The notes: generated by a model from the letters alone, not told the origin. A DNA stretch of 64,000 nucleotides from Prevotella sp. (GCA_016286995.1 JAEEVA010000001.1:62001-126000), one strand, 5' to 3'; positions 7,945 to 18,920 are shown, counted from the first letter of the stretch. Translations and numbers: made by a program.

Positions 7945-10056
7945 ATGAATAAAGCTTTATTATCAACTGTTGTTCTGTCCATGGTTACTACGGTGGCCAT
8001 GGCACAGAACCCCATTATCCGTGACCAGTTTGCCGCCGACCCGACGGCACGTGTGTTTAACGGCAGGGTCTACCTGTATCCTTCGCACGACATCTTCCCG
8101 CCGGAGGGTACCCGTCAGGACTGGTTCTGCATGGAGGACTACCATGTGTTCTCGTCCGACAATCTGACTGATTGGACCGACCACGGTATGATTGTTACCC
8201 AGAACAAAGTGCCCTGGGTGCGCCCCAATTCGTATTCCATGTGGGCACCCGACTGTGTCGAGAAGAACGGAAAATACTATTTCTATTTCCCGTCTGTTCC
8301 TGATGGCGCCATGCGTGGCTTTGGCGTCGGTGTGGCCGTAGCCGACAGTCCTGTGGGACCGTTTGTCTGTGAACCGGAGCCCATCAAGGGCATCAACGGC
8401 ATCGACCCCTGCGTGCTTCAGGCTTCCGACGGCAATGCCTACATCTTCTGGGGAGCAGGCCGTTGTGCCAAGCTCAAGCCCAATATGAAGGAAATTGCCG
8501 ACGACACCCCGAAGGAAAAGGTGAAGTGGGGTGAGCGCGAGTTTGAGATGTCTGGTGTCAACTGCCTCAAGGACCTGCCCAATCGTCAGGCTGAGGGTCC
8601 CTTTGCCTTCGAATATAACGGAAACTACTACCTCACCTATCCTTATGTGAGAGAGAAAACCGAGGTCCTTGGCTATGCCATGAGTAAGAATCCGATGGGG
8701 CCCTACGAGTACAAGGGTCTGATTATGGCAGAGCAGCCCAATGGTTGCTGGACCAACCATCACAGCATCATCAACTACAAGGGTCAATGGTATCTGTTCT
8801 ATCACCGTAATGACTTCTCTCCGAATGATGACAAGCGCCGTTCTGCCTGCATCGAGAAGCTGTACTTCAATCCCGACGGAACCATTCAGGAGGTGAAGCA
8901 GACCATCCGTGGTGTGGGTATTAACCAGGCTACCGAGAAGATTGAGATTGACCGCTATAGCAATGCCAGCAGCGATGTGACCAGTCAACTGATTGATACT
9001 GTCAACACATTCCGTAGCTACGAGGTCACCCTTCCCGCCAAGGGCAGTTGGCTTTGCTATAAGGATGTGGACTTCAGCTGCATCACCGACGGCTACGTGC
9101 TTGTCAGTGCCAAGGCTGCCAGCAATACCAAGTTCTATATCCGCGAGAAAGCTGCCAACGGCAAGGTGCTCGCCAAGATTGATATGACCGTCAAACCCGA
9201 GATGCCGGCTGGCGCTCCTGCCATGTTCCGTCGTGACTTCAGTAACCAGTGGCTCTCACTGTCGGCACCCCTGGAGTACACGCCCAAGGGAGTTACCGAT
9301 TTGGTGATTACTGTGGAGGGCGATGCTGGCGTGAGCGTCGACTGGGTGCAGTTCAAGAACCGTCCCGACTACTTTACGCATGTGCAGCCCGGTGCAGCAC
9401 CGTCGCACCCTGACGACAATGGCTTCATCCGTCGTTGGATGCTCCTGGAGCCCATCGACAAGCCCAACTCCGGCAATACCGTCTTTACCGATAGCTATCT
9501 GCGTGAGCACTTCAACCGCGAATACTTCAAGGGTCAGCAGACCATCGTGCCGAAGGACGGCCAGAAGGTGAAGGCGGTGTTCCAGCAGGAGCAGGCCCCT
9601 GCCGGCTTTGGCCGTGGTGCCCAGCAGCAGCCGGAAGGTCCGCAGGTGAAGACCGTCACCCAGAATCTTACTTGGCACGCCTTGGAGAGCAATATGTTCA
9701 ACGTCAAGCTCTTCCGCTTTGCCGAGAAGTACGGCGAGAAGGTCTATGGTGTGCTCTTCTGGGCTGTCACCGTCATCGACTGTCCTGAGGACATCGAGAA
9801 CGTCCGCTTGGCCGTCGGCTCTAACTCTGCTTCCATGTGGTGGCTCAACGGTGAGGAGACTCTGCTGCTCAGCGGCGACCGCCGTATGGTGGAAGACGAC
9901 GCTGTTTCACCCCGTCTGACGCTGAAGAAAGGCCGCAACATCCTGCGCGGTGCCATCATCAACGGCCCGGGCATGAGCGACTTCTGTGTCCGCTTCCTTG
10001 ACGAGAAAGGCAATCCCGTTAAGAACTATAAGGTTACAACGAATTCAGGAAAGTAA
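7945..10056 (+). CDS. GH43 family glycosidase with C-terminal carbohydrate-binding-like modules, secreted
   Basis: GH43 core (RDQFAADPTARVFNGRVYLYPSHD, GIDPCVLQASDGNAYIFWG, AEGPFAFEYNGNYYLTYP). ATG at 7945 preferred over the upstream TTG at 7933. Confidence 0.88.
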   Translation: MNKALLSTVVLSMVTTVAMAQNPIIRDQFAADPTARVFNGRVYLYPSHDIFPPEGTRQDWFCMEDYHVFSSDNLTDWTDHGMIVTQNKVPWVRPNSYSMWAPDCVEKNGKYYFYFPSVPDGAMRGFGVGVAVADSPVGPFVCEPEPIKGINGIDPCVLQASDGNAYIFWGAGRCAKLKPNMKEIADDTPKEKVKWGEREFEMSGVNCLKDLPNRQAEGPFAFEYNGNYYLTYPYVREKTEVLGYAMSKNPMGPYEYKGLIMAEQPNGCWTNHHSIINYKGQWYLFYHRNDFSPNDDKRRSACIEKLYFNPDGTIQEVKQTIRGVGINQATEKIEIDRYSNASSDVTSQLIDTVNTFRSYEVTLPAKGSWLCYKDVDFSCITDGYVLVSAKAASNTKFYIREKAANGKVLAKIDMTVKPEMPAGAPAMFRRDFSNQWLSLSAPLEYTPKGVTDLVITVEGDAGVSVDWVQFKNRPDYFTHVQPGAAPSHPDDNGFIRRWMLLEPIDKPNSGNTVFTDSYLREHFNREYFKGQQTIVPKDGQKVKAVFQQEQAPAGFGRGAQQQPEGPQVKTVTQNLTWHALESNMFNVKLFRFAEKYGEKVYGVLFWAVTVIDCPEDIENVRLAVGSNSASMWWLNGEETLLLSGDRRMVEDDAVSPRLTLKKGRNILRGAIINGPGMSDFCVRFLDEKGNPVKNYKVTTNSGK

Positions 10057-10184
10057 TAATTATTGAAACGAATGAAAATAATGAGGATAATTTATTCCAC
10101 GAATGAGAATAATAATAATTTTAATTCGTGAACAGAATTATTCCAATTATTCCAATTCGTTTTCAGAAAATAAAGAATATCATT

Positions 10185-11636
10185 ATGAAAAGATTTCTTT
10201 CAATTGCGACATTAGCTGTTTCTGCTCATTTGTTTTGTGCTGCGCAAATCGGTGCGCCGTACATCCACGACCCCTCGACACTTGCTGAGTGCGACGGCAA
10301 GTGGTACACTTTCGGAACGGGTGGGGGAGGCCTTATCTCTGCTGACGGCTGGAGCTGGAACAGTGGCGCTGACCGTCCTGGCGGCGGCGCTGCCCCCGAC
10401 GTGATGAAGATTGGTGACCGTTACCTTTGTATCTATGGTGCCACTGGCGGCGGACTGGGTGGTGGCCACGCAGGCCGCATCCTGACCATGTGGAACAAGA
10501 CCCTCGACCCGAAGTCGCCCGACTTTAAGTGGAGCGAGCCCGTAGAGGTCTGTGCCTCTGACGGCATGGAGGACCAGGACGCCATCGACCCGGGCATGTT
10601 GCTCGACCCCACCACAGGACGCCTGTGGGTGAGCTATGGCACCTATTTTGGCACCATCCGTCTCATCGAGCTCGACCCGAAGACCGGTTTCCGTGTCAGC
10701 GGCAACAAGGAGAAGGATATCGCCATCGACTGCGAGGCTACCGACCTCATCTATCGCGATGGCTGGTATTATCTGTTAGGTACCCACGGCACCTGCTGCG
10801 ACGGTGTCAACTCTACCTATAACATCGTGGTGGGTCGTTCACGCAGCGTCGAGGGACCATACCTCGACAACGTTGGCCGTGACATGTACCATGGTGGTGG
10901 CAAGATGGTGATTGCCGCCGGCGACCGCAAGGCCGGTGCCGGACACTTCGGACGCACCATCATCGACGACGGCGTCGAGGTGGCATCGTTCCACTGGGAG
11001 GCCGATTTCGACCTCAGTGGCCGTAGCGTCCTCGCCGTCCATCCGCTGCTGTGGAAGAATGACTGGCCCGTGGCAGGCGAGAAGTTCAAGGGTGGCACGT
11101 TCGAGATTGAGAGCGAGCGTCGCGGCTACTCTCTGGAACTCGCTGTCGACTTCCAGCGTATGCAGGTGGCCCGTCAGGGCTGGTTCAACCGCAACCAGCA
11201 GCAGGAGCCCGCAAAACCCATTGCCTGTCAGACCTTGGAAGATGTCATTGGCGGCTGGCCCAAGGGTGACATTCCCGTGCGCTGTGGCGACTACATGTTC
11301 CGTCCCCACCAGCGTTGGACCATCACGCCCGTCGATGAGGCTGGCGGCTACCTGAGCAATCCGTATTTCAAGATTACCATTGCCGGTACCGACCGTGCCC
11401 TGGCTGCCACAGCCGATAAGGAACTGACAACGGTTCCGGCCTATACCGGCAGCGACGAACAGCTCTGGCGCATCGAGCAGCTCACCGACGGCACCTTCCG
11501 CATCATGCCAAAGGCTATTCCCGGCATGGACGGTGTCAACACCCGCTACTGCATCTACTCCATTGCCGACAGCACGCCGACACTTGCCGAGTACGACTTC
11601 CAAAGCGACAACTCGAAGTGGAACTTTAGGGATTGA
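10185..11636 (+). CDS. GH43 family enzyme (arabinan endo-arabinosidase-like) with C-terminal ricin-like region, secreted
   Basis: IGAPYIHDPSTLAECDGKWYTFGTGG, EDQDAIDPGMLLDPTTGRLWVSYG, CEATDLIYRDGWYYLLGTHG. Start moved to MKRFLSIATL. Confidence 0.85.
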   Translation: MKRFLSIATLAVSAHLFCAAQIGAPYIHDPSTLAECDGKWYTFGTGGGGLISADGWSWNSGADRPGGGAAPDVMKIGDRYLCIYGATGGGLGGGHAGRILTMWNKTLDPKSPDFKWSEPVEVCASDGMEDQDAIDPGMLLDPTTGRLWVSYGTYFGTIRLIELDPKTGFRVSGNKEKDIAIDCEATDLIYRDGWYYLLGTHGTCCDGVNSTYNIVVGRSRSVEGPYLDNVGRDMYHGGGKMVIAAGDRKAGAGHFGRTIIDDGVEVASFHWEADFDLSGRSVLAVHPLLWKNDWPVAGEKFKGGTFEIESERRGYSLELAVDFQRMQVARQGWFNRNQQQEPAKPIACQTLEDVIGGWPKGDIPVRCGDYMFRPHQRWTITPVDEAGGYLSNPYFKITIAGTDRALAATADKELTTVPAYTGSDEQLWRIEQLTDGTFRIMPKAIPGMDGVNTRYCIYSIADSTPTLAEYDFQSDNSKWNFRD

Positions 11637-11701
11637 ACATTGAACATTGAACATTGACAATTGAACATTGAGAATTGAGAATTGACAATTGATAATTGAG
11701 G
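11632..11701. repeat. 10 tandem 7-bp units (ATTGAAC/ATTGACA/ATTGAGA)
   Basis: Read directly; contains the stop codon of the preceding GH43 gene. Confidence 0.95.
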
Positions 11702-11754
11702 ACACTGCGTTGGTTGCTTCGTCTTGAAAGAAAGTATTTAATCAAGACAACGCA

Positions 11755-13578
11755 ATGAAGACAACTTATCCTAAAATCGGAATCCGCCCGACGATCGATG
11801 GTCGCCAGGGCGGTATTCGTGAAGGCCTGGAAGAGAAGACGATGAATCTCGCCAAGGCAGTGAAGAACCTCATAGAGCAGAACCTCTGCAACGGCGACGG
11901 CAGTCCCGTAGAGTGCGTCATCAGCGATACGACAATAGGTCGTGTCGGTGAATCGGCAGCCTGTGCTGAGAAGTTCGAACGCGAGGGTGTCGGCTCAACC
12001 ATCACCGTCACCTCGTGCTGGTGCTACGGCTCCGAGACGATGGACATGAATCCGCAATATCCGAAGGCCGTCTGGGGCTTCAATGGTACTGAGCGCCCGG
12101 GTGCCGTGTACCTTGCCGCCGTATTGGCCGCTCACGCCCAGAAGGGTCTGCCCGCCTACGGCATCTACGGTCACGACGTGCAGGACCTCGACGACAACAC
12201 CATTCCTGCCGACGTCGCCGAAAAGCTGCTGCGCTTTGCCCGTGCCGCCCAGGCTGTGGCTACCATGCGTGGCAAGAGCTACCTGTCGTTGGGAAATACC
12301 TGTATGGGTATTGCCGGCTCCATTGTCAATGCCGACTTCCTGCAGCAGTACCTCGGCATGCGTACCGAGTATGTCTCATTAGTGGAAATCCTGCGCCGTG
12401 TCGACTTCGGTATCTACGACAAGGAGGAGTTCGCCAAGGCGATGGCTTGGGTGGAGAAATACTGCAAGCCCCAGGAGGGTCACGACTACAACGAAGACCG
12501 GCCGCTCTTCTCCGGCGTTCCCATGACCACCTTCAACGGCAAGGGTAAGGGCAAGAACCGTCAGGAGAAGGACGAGGACTGGGAGTTCACCGTCAAGTGC
12601 ATGATGATTATCCGCGACCTCATGCAGGGCAGCAGCCGTCTTTTAGAGATGGGCTACAAGGAAGAGGCCATCGGCCATAACGCTATTGCTGCCGGTGTAC
12701 AGGGTCAGCGCCAGTGGACCGACTACAAGCCCAACTTCGACTTCCCCGAAGCCATGATGTGTACCTCGTTCGACTGGAACGGACCTCGCGAGGCCTATAC
12801 CCTGGCTACCGAGAACGACTTCCTCAACGGCATGTCGATGCTCTTCGGCCATCTGCTTACCAACCGTGGTGTCATGTTCTCCGACATCCGCACCTACTGG
12901 AGCCCCGAGGCCGTTCAGCGCGTTGCCGGTGCTGCCCCCAGCGGTTTGGCCGCTCAGGGCTTCATCCACCTCATCAACAGCGGTGCCACCACCCTCGACG
13001 CTACCGGCGCCATGACCGGCAACGACGGCAATCCGACGATAAAGCCCTTCTGGGAGATGACCAACGACGACGTGGAGGCTTGTCTGAAAGCAACCTCGTG
13101 GATGCCTGCCGACCGTGACTACTTCCGTGGCGGCGGCTACTCCAGCCATTTCGTCACCCGTGGCGGCATGCCTATGACCATGTTGCGCCTGAACCTCGTG
13201 CAGGGTCTCGGTCCCGTGCTGCAGCTGGCAGAGGGCTGGACCGTCGAACTCGACCCCAAGACCCACGACATTCTTGACAAGCGTACCGACCCCACTTGGC
13301 CCACCACGTGGTTTGCTCCGCGCCTCGACGTCACGAAGGACGCCTTCAAGGACGTCTACTCCGTCATGAACAACTGGGGAGCCAACCACGGTGCCATCTG
13401 CTACGGCCATGTCGGTGCCGACCTCATCACGCTTTGTGCCATGCTGCGCATCCCCGTCTGCATGCACAACGTCGCTGACAAGGACATCTTCCGTCCTGCC
13501 TGCTGGAACGCCTTCGGCATGGACAAGGAGGGTGCCGACTACCGCGCCTGTGCCAATTTCGGACCGATATATAAATAA
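11755..13578 (+). CDS. fucI: L-fucose isomerase
   Basis: Full-length FucI-like sequence ([64 protein letters not shown]). Confidence 0.95.
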   Translation: MKTTYPKIGIRPTIDGRQGGIREGLEEKTMNLAKAVKNLIEQNLCNGDGSPVECVISDTTIGRVGESAACAEKFEREGVGSTITVTSCWCYGSETMDMNPQYPKAVWGFNGTERPGAVYLAAVLAAHAQKGLPAYGIYGHDVQDLDDNTIPADVAEKLLRFARAAQAVATMRGKSYLSLGNTCMGIAGSIVNADFLQQYLGMRTEYVSLVEILRRVDFGIYDKEEFAKAMAWVEKYCKPQEGHDYNEDRPLFSGVPMTTFNGKGKGKNRQEKDEDWEFTVKCMMIIRDLMQGSSRLLEMGYKEEAIGHNAIAAGVQGQRQWTDYKPNFDFPEAMMCTSFDWNGPREAYTLATENDFLNGMSMLFGHLLTNRGVMFSDIRTYWSPEAVQRVAGAAPSGLAAQGFIHLINSGATTLDATGAMTGNDGNPTIKPFWEMTNDDVEACLKATSWMPADRDYFRGGGYSSHFVTRGGMPMTMLRLNLVQGLGPVLQLAEGWTVELDPKTHDILDKRTDPTWPTTWFAPRLDVTKDAFKDVYSVMNNWGANHGAICYGHVGADLITLCAMLRIPVCMHNVADKDIFRPACWNAFGMDKEGADYRACANFGPIYK

Positions 13579-13590
13579 TAATGTGCAAAA

Positions 13591-13626
13591 AAGTGCGGAA
13601 ATCCTTGCATTTCCGCACTTTTTTTT
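13591..13626 (+). terminator. Rho-independent-type terminator after fucI
   Basis: Perfect 12-bp stem AAGTGCGGAAAT / ATTTCCGCACTT, 6-nt loop, then T-run. Confidence 0.85.
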
Positions 13627-13795
13627 GTATCTTTGCATCGAGAAAGGGACTATGTTCTTGTCTTCGCTTTCATGTTGATACTACCATCAAAAATGCATGC
13701 AGACCCTTCGCTCCGCATATACTGAACGCCCACCCTGCAATTGTGGGGTGGGCGCTCTGCATATATTGAGCGGGCGCTCTGCATGAGTTTCCTGC

Positions 13796-13927
13796 CTGTA
13801 AACCTATAGTTCCCTCCGTGCAAACCTGTCGTTTCCTCCGTGCAAACCTGTCGTTTCCTCCGTGCAAACCTGTCGTTTCCTCCGTGCAAACCTGTCGTTT
13901 CCTCCGTGCAGGCGTGTCGTCTCCTCC
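13796..13927. repeat. 22-bp tandem repeat, 6 units (4 perfect GTGCAAACCTGTCGTTTCCTCC, 2 degenerate ends)
   Basis: Units start at 13796 (degenerate), 13818, 13840, 13862, 13884, 13906 (degenerate). Confidence 0.97.
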
Positions 13928-14152
13928 GTCCTCTCAACCCGCCTGCAATAAACATGAATGCCCCTGAATAATAATTTCTGATAAATTTCTGGCTATTCAT
14001 GATAATTTCTGTTTAAAGATAAAACATGAATTGCCATAAATTAAACATGAATTTTACATAAATATTTATTTCTGGATAATTTCTGGCCATTTCTTTCCTC
14101 CTTCTTAAATTCATGGCTATTCATGGTAATTATATGTGAAAGAGGAATAAAC

Positions 14153-15400
14153 TTAGTGTACGGCGGCATTCAGGTTGCGGCGCAGGAAGAAGGATTTGGT
14201 GGCCAGGAAATAGAGTGATACGCCAAAGGCGTTGACGAGGGCTACGGTCCAGAAGGCGGCGCTATAGCCCAGATGCTCGGCTACGATGCCTCCCAAGAGG
14301 ATGCCCAAGCCCATGCCGATGTCCCACGAGATGAGGATGGTGGAGTTGGCCGTGCCTCGCTGGTTGTTGTGCGCCACGTTGATGGTCATGTTCTGGAAGG
14401 CAGGCCACATGTGGCCGTTGCCCAGTCCGATGAGCAGGGCCGAGCCGTAGTAGCCAAGGGTAATTGAGAATTGAGAATTGATAATTGAGAATTGAGAATT
14501 GAGAATTGATAATGAATGGAGCGTGGGCATTAATATAAATAAGGTGTAGCCGACGAGCGAGATGCACATGCCCGTACCGGCATTGTGGGTCAGGCGGCCC
14601 TGGCGCAGGGCGCAGCTGCCTTGAAGTCGTGACAGCATGAGGCCGATGGAGCATAGCATGAAGTAGGCGCCCGTGCCGCCGGTGATGCCCAGATGTTCCT
14701 TGCCGTAGATGGCCAGATAGTTGCTGAGCACGCCGAAGCAGAAACCGAAGGCTACCATATTCAATCCCAACAGCCAACCACGCACCAGGAAGAAGCGGTC
14801 GAGCGATAGCTTGCTTTTGTTGCGCTGAATCTCCTTCATCGGTACGCGGACGGTGGCATCAATGGCCCAGCCGAGGCAGGCCACGATGAGGGCTATCCAG
14901 AACAGCAGCTCGAAGCTGTGCGTCCAGCGGTAGATGAAGATGCCGATGGTGGGTGCGATGGCCATGGCCAGGTTGTTCGACAGTCCGTAGTAACCGATAC
15001 CCTCCGTCCTGCGACTCGACGGCAGCACGTCGATGGCCACCGTGGAGTTGGCTACCGTCAGGGCTCCGAACGGTCCGCCGTGCAGCGTGCGAACGACGGT
15101 GAACAGCAGGAGCGTCGATGCCGCCAAGTATCCGGCAAAGAAGATGGAGAAGGCCGCAAAGCACACCATCAGCACCGTCTTGCGAGGAAAAGAGTCGACG
15201 AAATAGCCGCTGAACGGTCGGAACAGCAGGGCGGTAATGGTGTAGCCCGACAGCACCAGGCCTATCACGTCCTTGGTGGCGCCAAAGTGCTCGCTAAGGT
15301 ACAGCGGCAGCAGTGGCGTCAGCACGTAGAAGGCGAAGAACAGCGCGAAGTTGGCGCCCATCACCTTACAGTAGTTGCGGTTCCACAGCCGTTGGCTCAC
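14153..15400 (-). CDS. MFS transporter
   Basis: 12-TM-like MFS sequence (FRPFSGYFVDSFPRKTVL, LLIGLGNGHMWPAFQ). Confidence 0.88.
   Translation of the reverse strand: MSQRLWNRNYCKVMGANFALFFAFYVLTPLLPLYLSEHFGATKDVIGLVLSGYTITALLFRPFSGYFVDSFPRKTVLMVCFAAFSIFFAGYLAASTLLLFTVVRTLHGGPFGALTVANSTVAIDVLPSSRRTEGIGYYGLSNNLAMAIAPTIGIFIYRWTHSFELLFWIALIVACLGWAIDATVRVPMKEIQRNKSKLSLDRFFLVRGWLLGLNMVAFGFCFGVLSNYLAIYGKEHLGITGGTGAYFMLCSIGLMLSRLQGSCALRQGRLTHNAGTGMCISLVGYTLFILMPTLHSLSILNSQFSIINSQFSITLGYYGSALLIGLGNGHMWPAFQNMTINVAHNNQRGTANSTILISWDIGMGLGILLGGIVAEHLGYSAAFWTVALVNAFGVSLYFLATKSFFLRRNLNAAVH
14462..14510. repeat. 7 tandem 7-bp units (AATTGAG/AATTGAT) inside the MFS gene
   Basis: Encodes SLSILNSQFSIINSQFSI on the minus strand. 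Confidence 0.95.
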
Positions 15401-15401
15401 T

Positions 15402-16661
15402 TTATATGTTTGCAGTTCTGAGAATCTCAGGGATGTCGATACCCAGCATTTGGAGAATGGTTGCCACCGGATAGTCTTTGCTGCCCAATATGTCTGAGTG
15501 TATCATCAGCGTCGGGTACCAGCGGTTTGTGGTGGCATCGTACATGCTGTCCATATAGAGCTCGCCCACAGGCAGGTCTGACATCAATATCGACAGCGTC
15601 AGGTTGCTGTTGAAGCTCTCCACAATCTCGCGGCACTCCTGTTCCGTCGTACCCTCCTCCATGCATTTGGCCATCTTGACGCCGTTGACCACCAGATAGT
15701 TCACATTGTCTGTGGTGCCGTTAAAGGCCAGCAGGCCGTCTATCGCCCTGACGGTAAAGTCGGCATGCACATTGACATCGTGCGTCAGCAGCTTCCAGAC
15801 GTCGGCGTCGTCCTCTAACTTGGCCGTCATGGTCAGCAGTGGGACCTCGCTGCTCGTCCTGCCGTAAGTCAGGTCTACCGTGCGTCGATGCGTGCTGTTC
15901 TTGTCGTACGTCAGGTTAATCTCATAGTCGTGATAGTACAGCTGTCCACTGTAAAAGTAGTCCTTGATGATGATGGGCAGCCACAGGGGACGCTCGCTCT
16001 CGGAGTCGGACTCAATACGCACCACCTGTTCACCATTCTTGGCAATGCTGAACTCACAGGCCTTGCTGACCACGGTATGTGTCTTGAAGCCGCGCCACTT
16101 GATTTCCACTTCCTCTACGATTTCGCCCTTCACCGTATACAGGCTGCCGTCTCTGGCCGTGTAGTTTGCCTCGCCCCTCTTGGTGGTGTTCAGACCGAAC
16201 CACGACGAGCTGCTCTCGCCCATGTCGCCTAACGTCACCGACAGGTCCCATGCCAGACTCAGCGCATCGTTGAAGGCCTGGAAGGAGAACCGGCGTCCCA
16301 TCGTTATTGAGCGTGTCACGGGGCCTTCGCCCTCCAGCACGGTCAGCAGCGTCGACAGCTTGTTTTCGAACTCTGTGCGCACATCGTCGTCGCTGGCCCG
16401 TGATGAAGAAGGTGCATTGGTCATTTTATAAGGTACCACCTCCTTCAGGGCCTGCAGCTCCTGAAAGTTCAGGTCTGCCAGACTTCCGTTCACCTGGCTG
16501 GCAGCCTGTGTCAGCTTGTTGGACGGCATCACCGCCGTCTCTTCCGTTTGTTCGTCGGTACGACCTGTCTGTTCGTCGTCATCGTTGCTACAGCCCGACA
16601 CGACCATTATTCCCGCTGTCATCATCAGCGCCAGCAGAAGGGCGTTGATAGCTTTTCTCAT
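15402..16661 (-). CDS. Lipoprotein of unknown function
   Basis: Lipobox VVSGCSNDDDE; no family confidently recognised. Confidence 0.7.
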   Translation of the reverse strand: MRKAINALLLALMMTAGIMVVSGCSNDDDEQTGRTDEQTEETAVMPSNKLTQAASQVNGSLADLNFQELQALKEVVPYKMTNAPSSSRASDDDVRTEFENKLSTLLTVLEGEGPVTRSITMGRRFSFQAFNDALSLAWDLSVTLGDMGESSSSWFGLNTTKRGEANYTARDGSLYTVKGEIVEEVEIKWRGFKTHTVVSKACEFSIAKNGEQVVRIESDSESERPLWLPIIIKDYFYSGQLYYHDYEINLTYDKNSTHRRTVDLTYGRTSSEVPLLTMTAKLEDDADVWKLLTHDVNVHADFTVRAIDGLLAFNGTTDNVNYLVVNGVKMAKCMEEGTTEQECREIVESFNSNLTLSILMSDLPVGELYMDSMYDATTNRWYPTLMIHSDILGSKDYPVATILQMLGIDIPEILRTANI

Positions 16662-16799
16662 AGTTTTTCTCCTTTTTTGATGTTGTTTTCGGTTGCAAAG
16701 ATACGAAATAAAGTGAAAAGTGAAGAGTGAAAAGTGAAAAATTTGCTTCCGCCCGCAAAATAATTCCTAATTCCTCATTCCTAATTCCTTATTTTTTAT

Positions 16800-16807
16800 T
16801 ACCTTTG
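16800..16807 (+). promoter_or_regulatory. Bacteroidota -7 box TACCTTTG
   Basis: TAnnTTTG consensus, about 20 nt upstream of the start at 16826. Confidence 0.65.
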
Positions 16808-16825
16808 CGGCAAAAGTCAAGAAAC

Positions 16826-18787
16826 ATGAACCGTTACCGATTAATAGTCATTGCTCTGTTTGCGATGTTCACGGCATCGCTTTTCGTGTCGTGTCAGCAA
16901 CGTACCAGTGGTCTTCAGGCTGCCGACACAGATAGTGTTTCAGCACGTGCTGACAACCAAGTGAAGGACTCCGCCTACTGGGCCAAAGAGATGCACAGGT
17001 ATGAACGGCACATGAATCGCTTGTATGCCAAGGGTGACTTAGACTCGATGGAGTTGATGGCACCACGTTATAAGGAGGTTTGTCTGGAGCAGAATAACCT
17101 GTATTATTACTATAGCATCTGGGGTACGCTGGCTGAGAGATACGTCTGGGACGATAAGTTCGACAATGCGGTGACTGAGGCACAGAACATACAGGAGGAT
17201 GCTATCCAGCGTCATGACTCGTTAGGACTGTTCACGTCGTACAGGGTATTGGGTACGGGCTATTCTTATCTGAATAAGTTTGACGAAGGTGAGTCGAACT
17301 TGCGTAAGGCCATCAGCTACTTCCCATACAATGCCGATCCCAGTAAGCTGGTTCTGACTTACCGAATTCTGCATATCGTGCTGTTGACGCAACACAGAAC
17401 TGACGACGACGTCCCCGTGCTGAAAGAGTGGAAGGCTGCCATTGAAAGGGCACAGCCCAAGTTTGCCAAGGACACGACGCGAATCGGTAACTGGAACTTC
17501 CTCTATCAGTGCTGTCTGGCAGGATACCTGACAGAAACCGGTGATTTGAAGGGCGCTTCCGCAGCGCTCGATTCTGCTGAATACTATGAAGTGATGGAGG
17601 GTAGTATTCCCTTGAATATCTCCGACTTGTACATGAGAAAGGTTTGGCTGGCATGGGAGATGAAAGACTATCAGGCAGCTCTCAAATACAATGACCGCGA
17701 GCTGGAAATCGCCAAGGAGCTCAATGACAACAGCAAGCTGAAGGTTGCCTTGTCCGACAGGGTTAACACACTCGACAAGTTAGGACGCTACAGGGATGCT
17801 TTGGAAGAGATGACAACGTTGGTGGACTTCAAGGACTCGCTGTCGAAGGTGGACATGCACGACAGACTGAACGAGCTGAACAAGAAGTTTGAGGTGACAG
17901 AGCTGAAGATGCAGGCCGAGCGTGACAAGATGCAGGCCGAACGCCGTCAGCTGTATATGTTGATAGCCATTGGTGCCATTGTGCTCATTGCGGTGATCTT
18001 CTTCATTCTGTCGCGGCTGCAGGCGGCTCGCCGTATGGCCGAGATGAAGGCTGCGCAGGAACGTATCGAGTCAGAGCTGCGCATTGCCCGCGACATACAG
18101 ATGTCAATGGTACCCAGCCAGTTCCCAGACTATGACGGTCTTGACATGTTTGCCTCGATGACGCCCGCCAAGGAGGTGGGTGGCGACCTTTACGGCTACG
18201 TGCTCATCGGCGACAAGCTCTATTTCTGCGTCGGCGATGTCAGTGGCAAGGGCGTGCCAGCCTCGCTCTTCATGGCTCAGGCCACACGTCTCTTCCGTAC
18301 GCTGGCTGCCCAGCAGATGATGCCTGCCGAGATATGTACCCGTATGAACGACGCTCTCAGTGGCGACGACAATGAGAGCAGCATGTTTGTCACCCTCTTC
18401 CTCGGACTTGTCGACCTGCAGACGGGACACCTCGACTTCTGCAATGCTGGTCACAATCCACCAGTTCTCTCTTCTCACTTCATAGAGATGGTACCCAACG
18501 CCCCCATTGGTCTCTTCCCAGGACTGGAATATGAGGGTGAGTCGATAGACTCCATCAAGGACAGCCTGCTGTTCATCTATACCGACGGACTCAACGAGGC
18601 CGAGAACCGTCAGCAGCAGCAGTTTGGCGAAGACCGTCTGCTTGACATTCTTCGGAATACGCAGTTCGACTCAGCCCGTCAGGTGGTTGATATGCTAAAG
18701 AAAGAAGTGGAGCAACACCGAGACGGCGCCGCTCCTAATGACGACCTTACAATGATGTGCATCAAAGTTCATAGTTCTCACACCTAA
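16826..18787 (+). CDS. TPR-containing membrane PP2C (SpoIIE-type) phosphatase lipoprotein
   Basis: MNRYRLIVIALFAMFTASLFVSC lipobox, TPR-like repeats, TM segment, C-terminal SpoIIE domain (GGDLYGYVLIGDKLYFCVGDVSGKGVPASLFMA). Confidence 0.87.
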   Translation: MNRYRLIVIALFAMFTASLFVSCQQRTSGLQAADTDSVSARADNQVKDSAYWAKEMHRYERHMNRLYAKGDLDSMELMAPRYKEVCLEQNNLYYYYSIWGTLAERYVWDDKFDNAVTEAQNIQEDAIQRHDSLGLFTSYRVLGTGYSYLNKFDEGESNLRKAISYFPYNADPSKLVLTYRILHIVLLTQHRTDDDVPVLKEWKAAIERAQPKFAKDTTRIGNWNFLYQCCLAGYLTETGDLKGASAALDSAEYYEVMEGSIPLNISDLYMRKVWLAWEMKDYQAALKYNDRELEIAKELNDNSKLKVALSDRVNTLDKLGRYRDALEEMTTLVDFKDSLSKVDMHDRLNELNKKFEVTELKMQAERDKMQAERRQLYMLIAIGAIVLIAVIFFILSRLQAARRMAEMKAAQERIESELRIARDIQMSMVPSQFPDYDGLDMFASMTPAKEVGGDLYGYVLIGDKLYFCVGDVSGKGVPASLFMAQATRLFRTLAAQQMMPAEICTRMNDALSGDDNESSMFVTLFLGLVDLQTGHLDFCNAGHNPPVLSSHFIEMVPNAPIGLFPGLEYEGESIDSIKDSLLFIYTDGLNEAENRQQQQFGEDRLLDILRNTQFDSARQVVDMLKKEVEQHRDGAAPNDDLTMMCIKVHSSHT

Positions 18788-18870
18788 AGGTATGAGCGAG
18801 CAAAGCTCGAGGCATTGTTCATAGGAAAATTAGAAATTAGGAATTAAAAATTAGGAATTAGAAATTAGGA

Positions 18871-18920
18871 ATTATGATTACCTTTGTCCGCTGCATTTGA
18901 GGAGTCAAGCATATCATAAT
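18871..18920 (+). repeat. 50-bp dispersed element, copy 1, flanked by inverted heptamer arms
   Basis: ATTATGATTACCTTTGTCCGCTGCATTTGAGGAGTCAAGCATATCATAAT; 48/50 identical to the reverse complement of 36128-36177. Confidence 0.95.

Noticed and set aside
13796-13927. Possible CRISPR array
   Set aside because: 22-bp units are directly contiguous with no spacers and no cas genes are nearby.
18782-18826. Possible fourth copy of the promoter hairpin family (gagcgagcaaagctcgaggcattgttc)
   Set aside because: Only fragments align with copy C; too degenerate to claim by eye.
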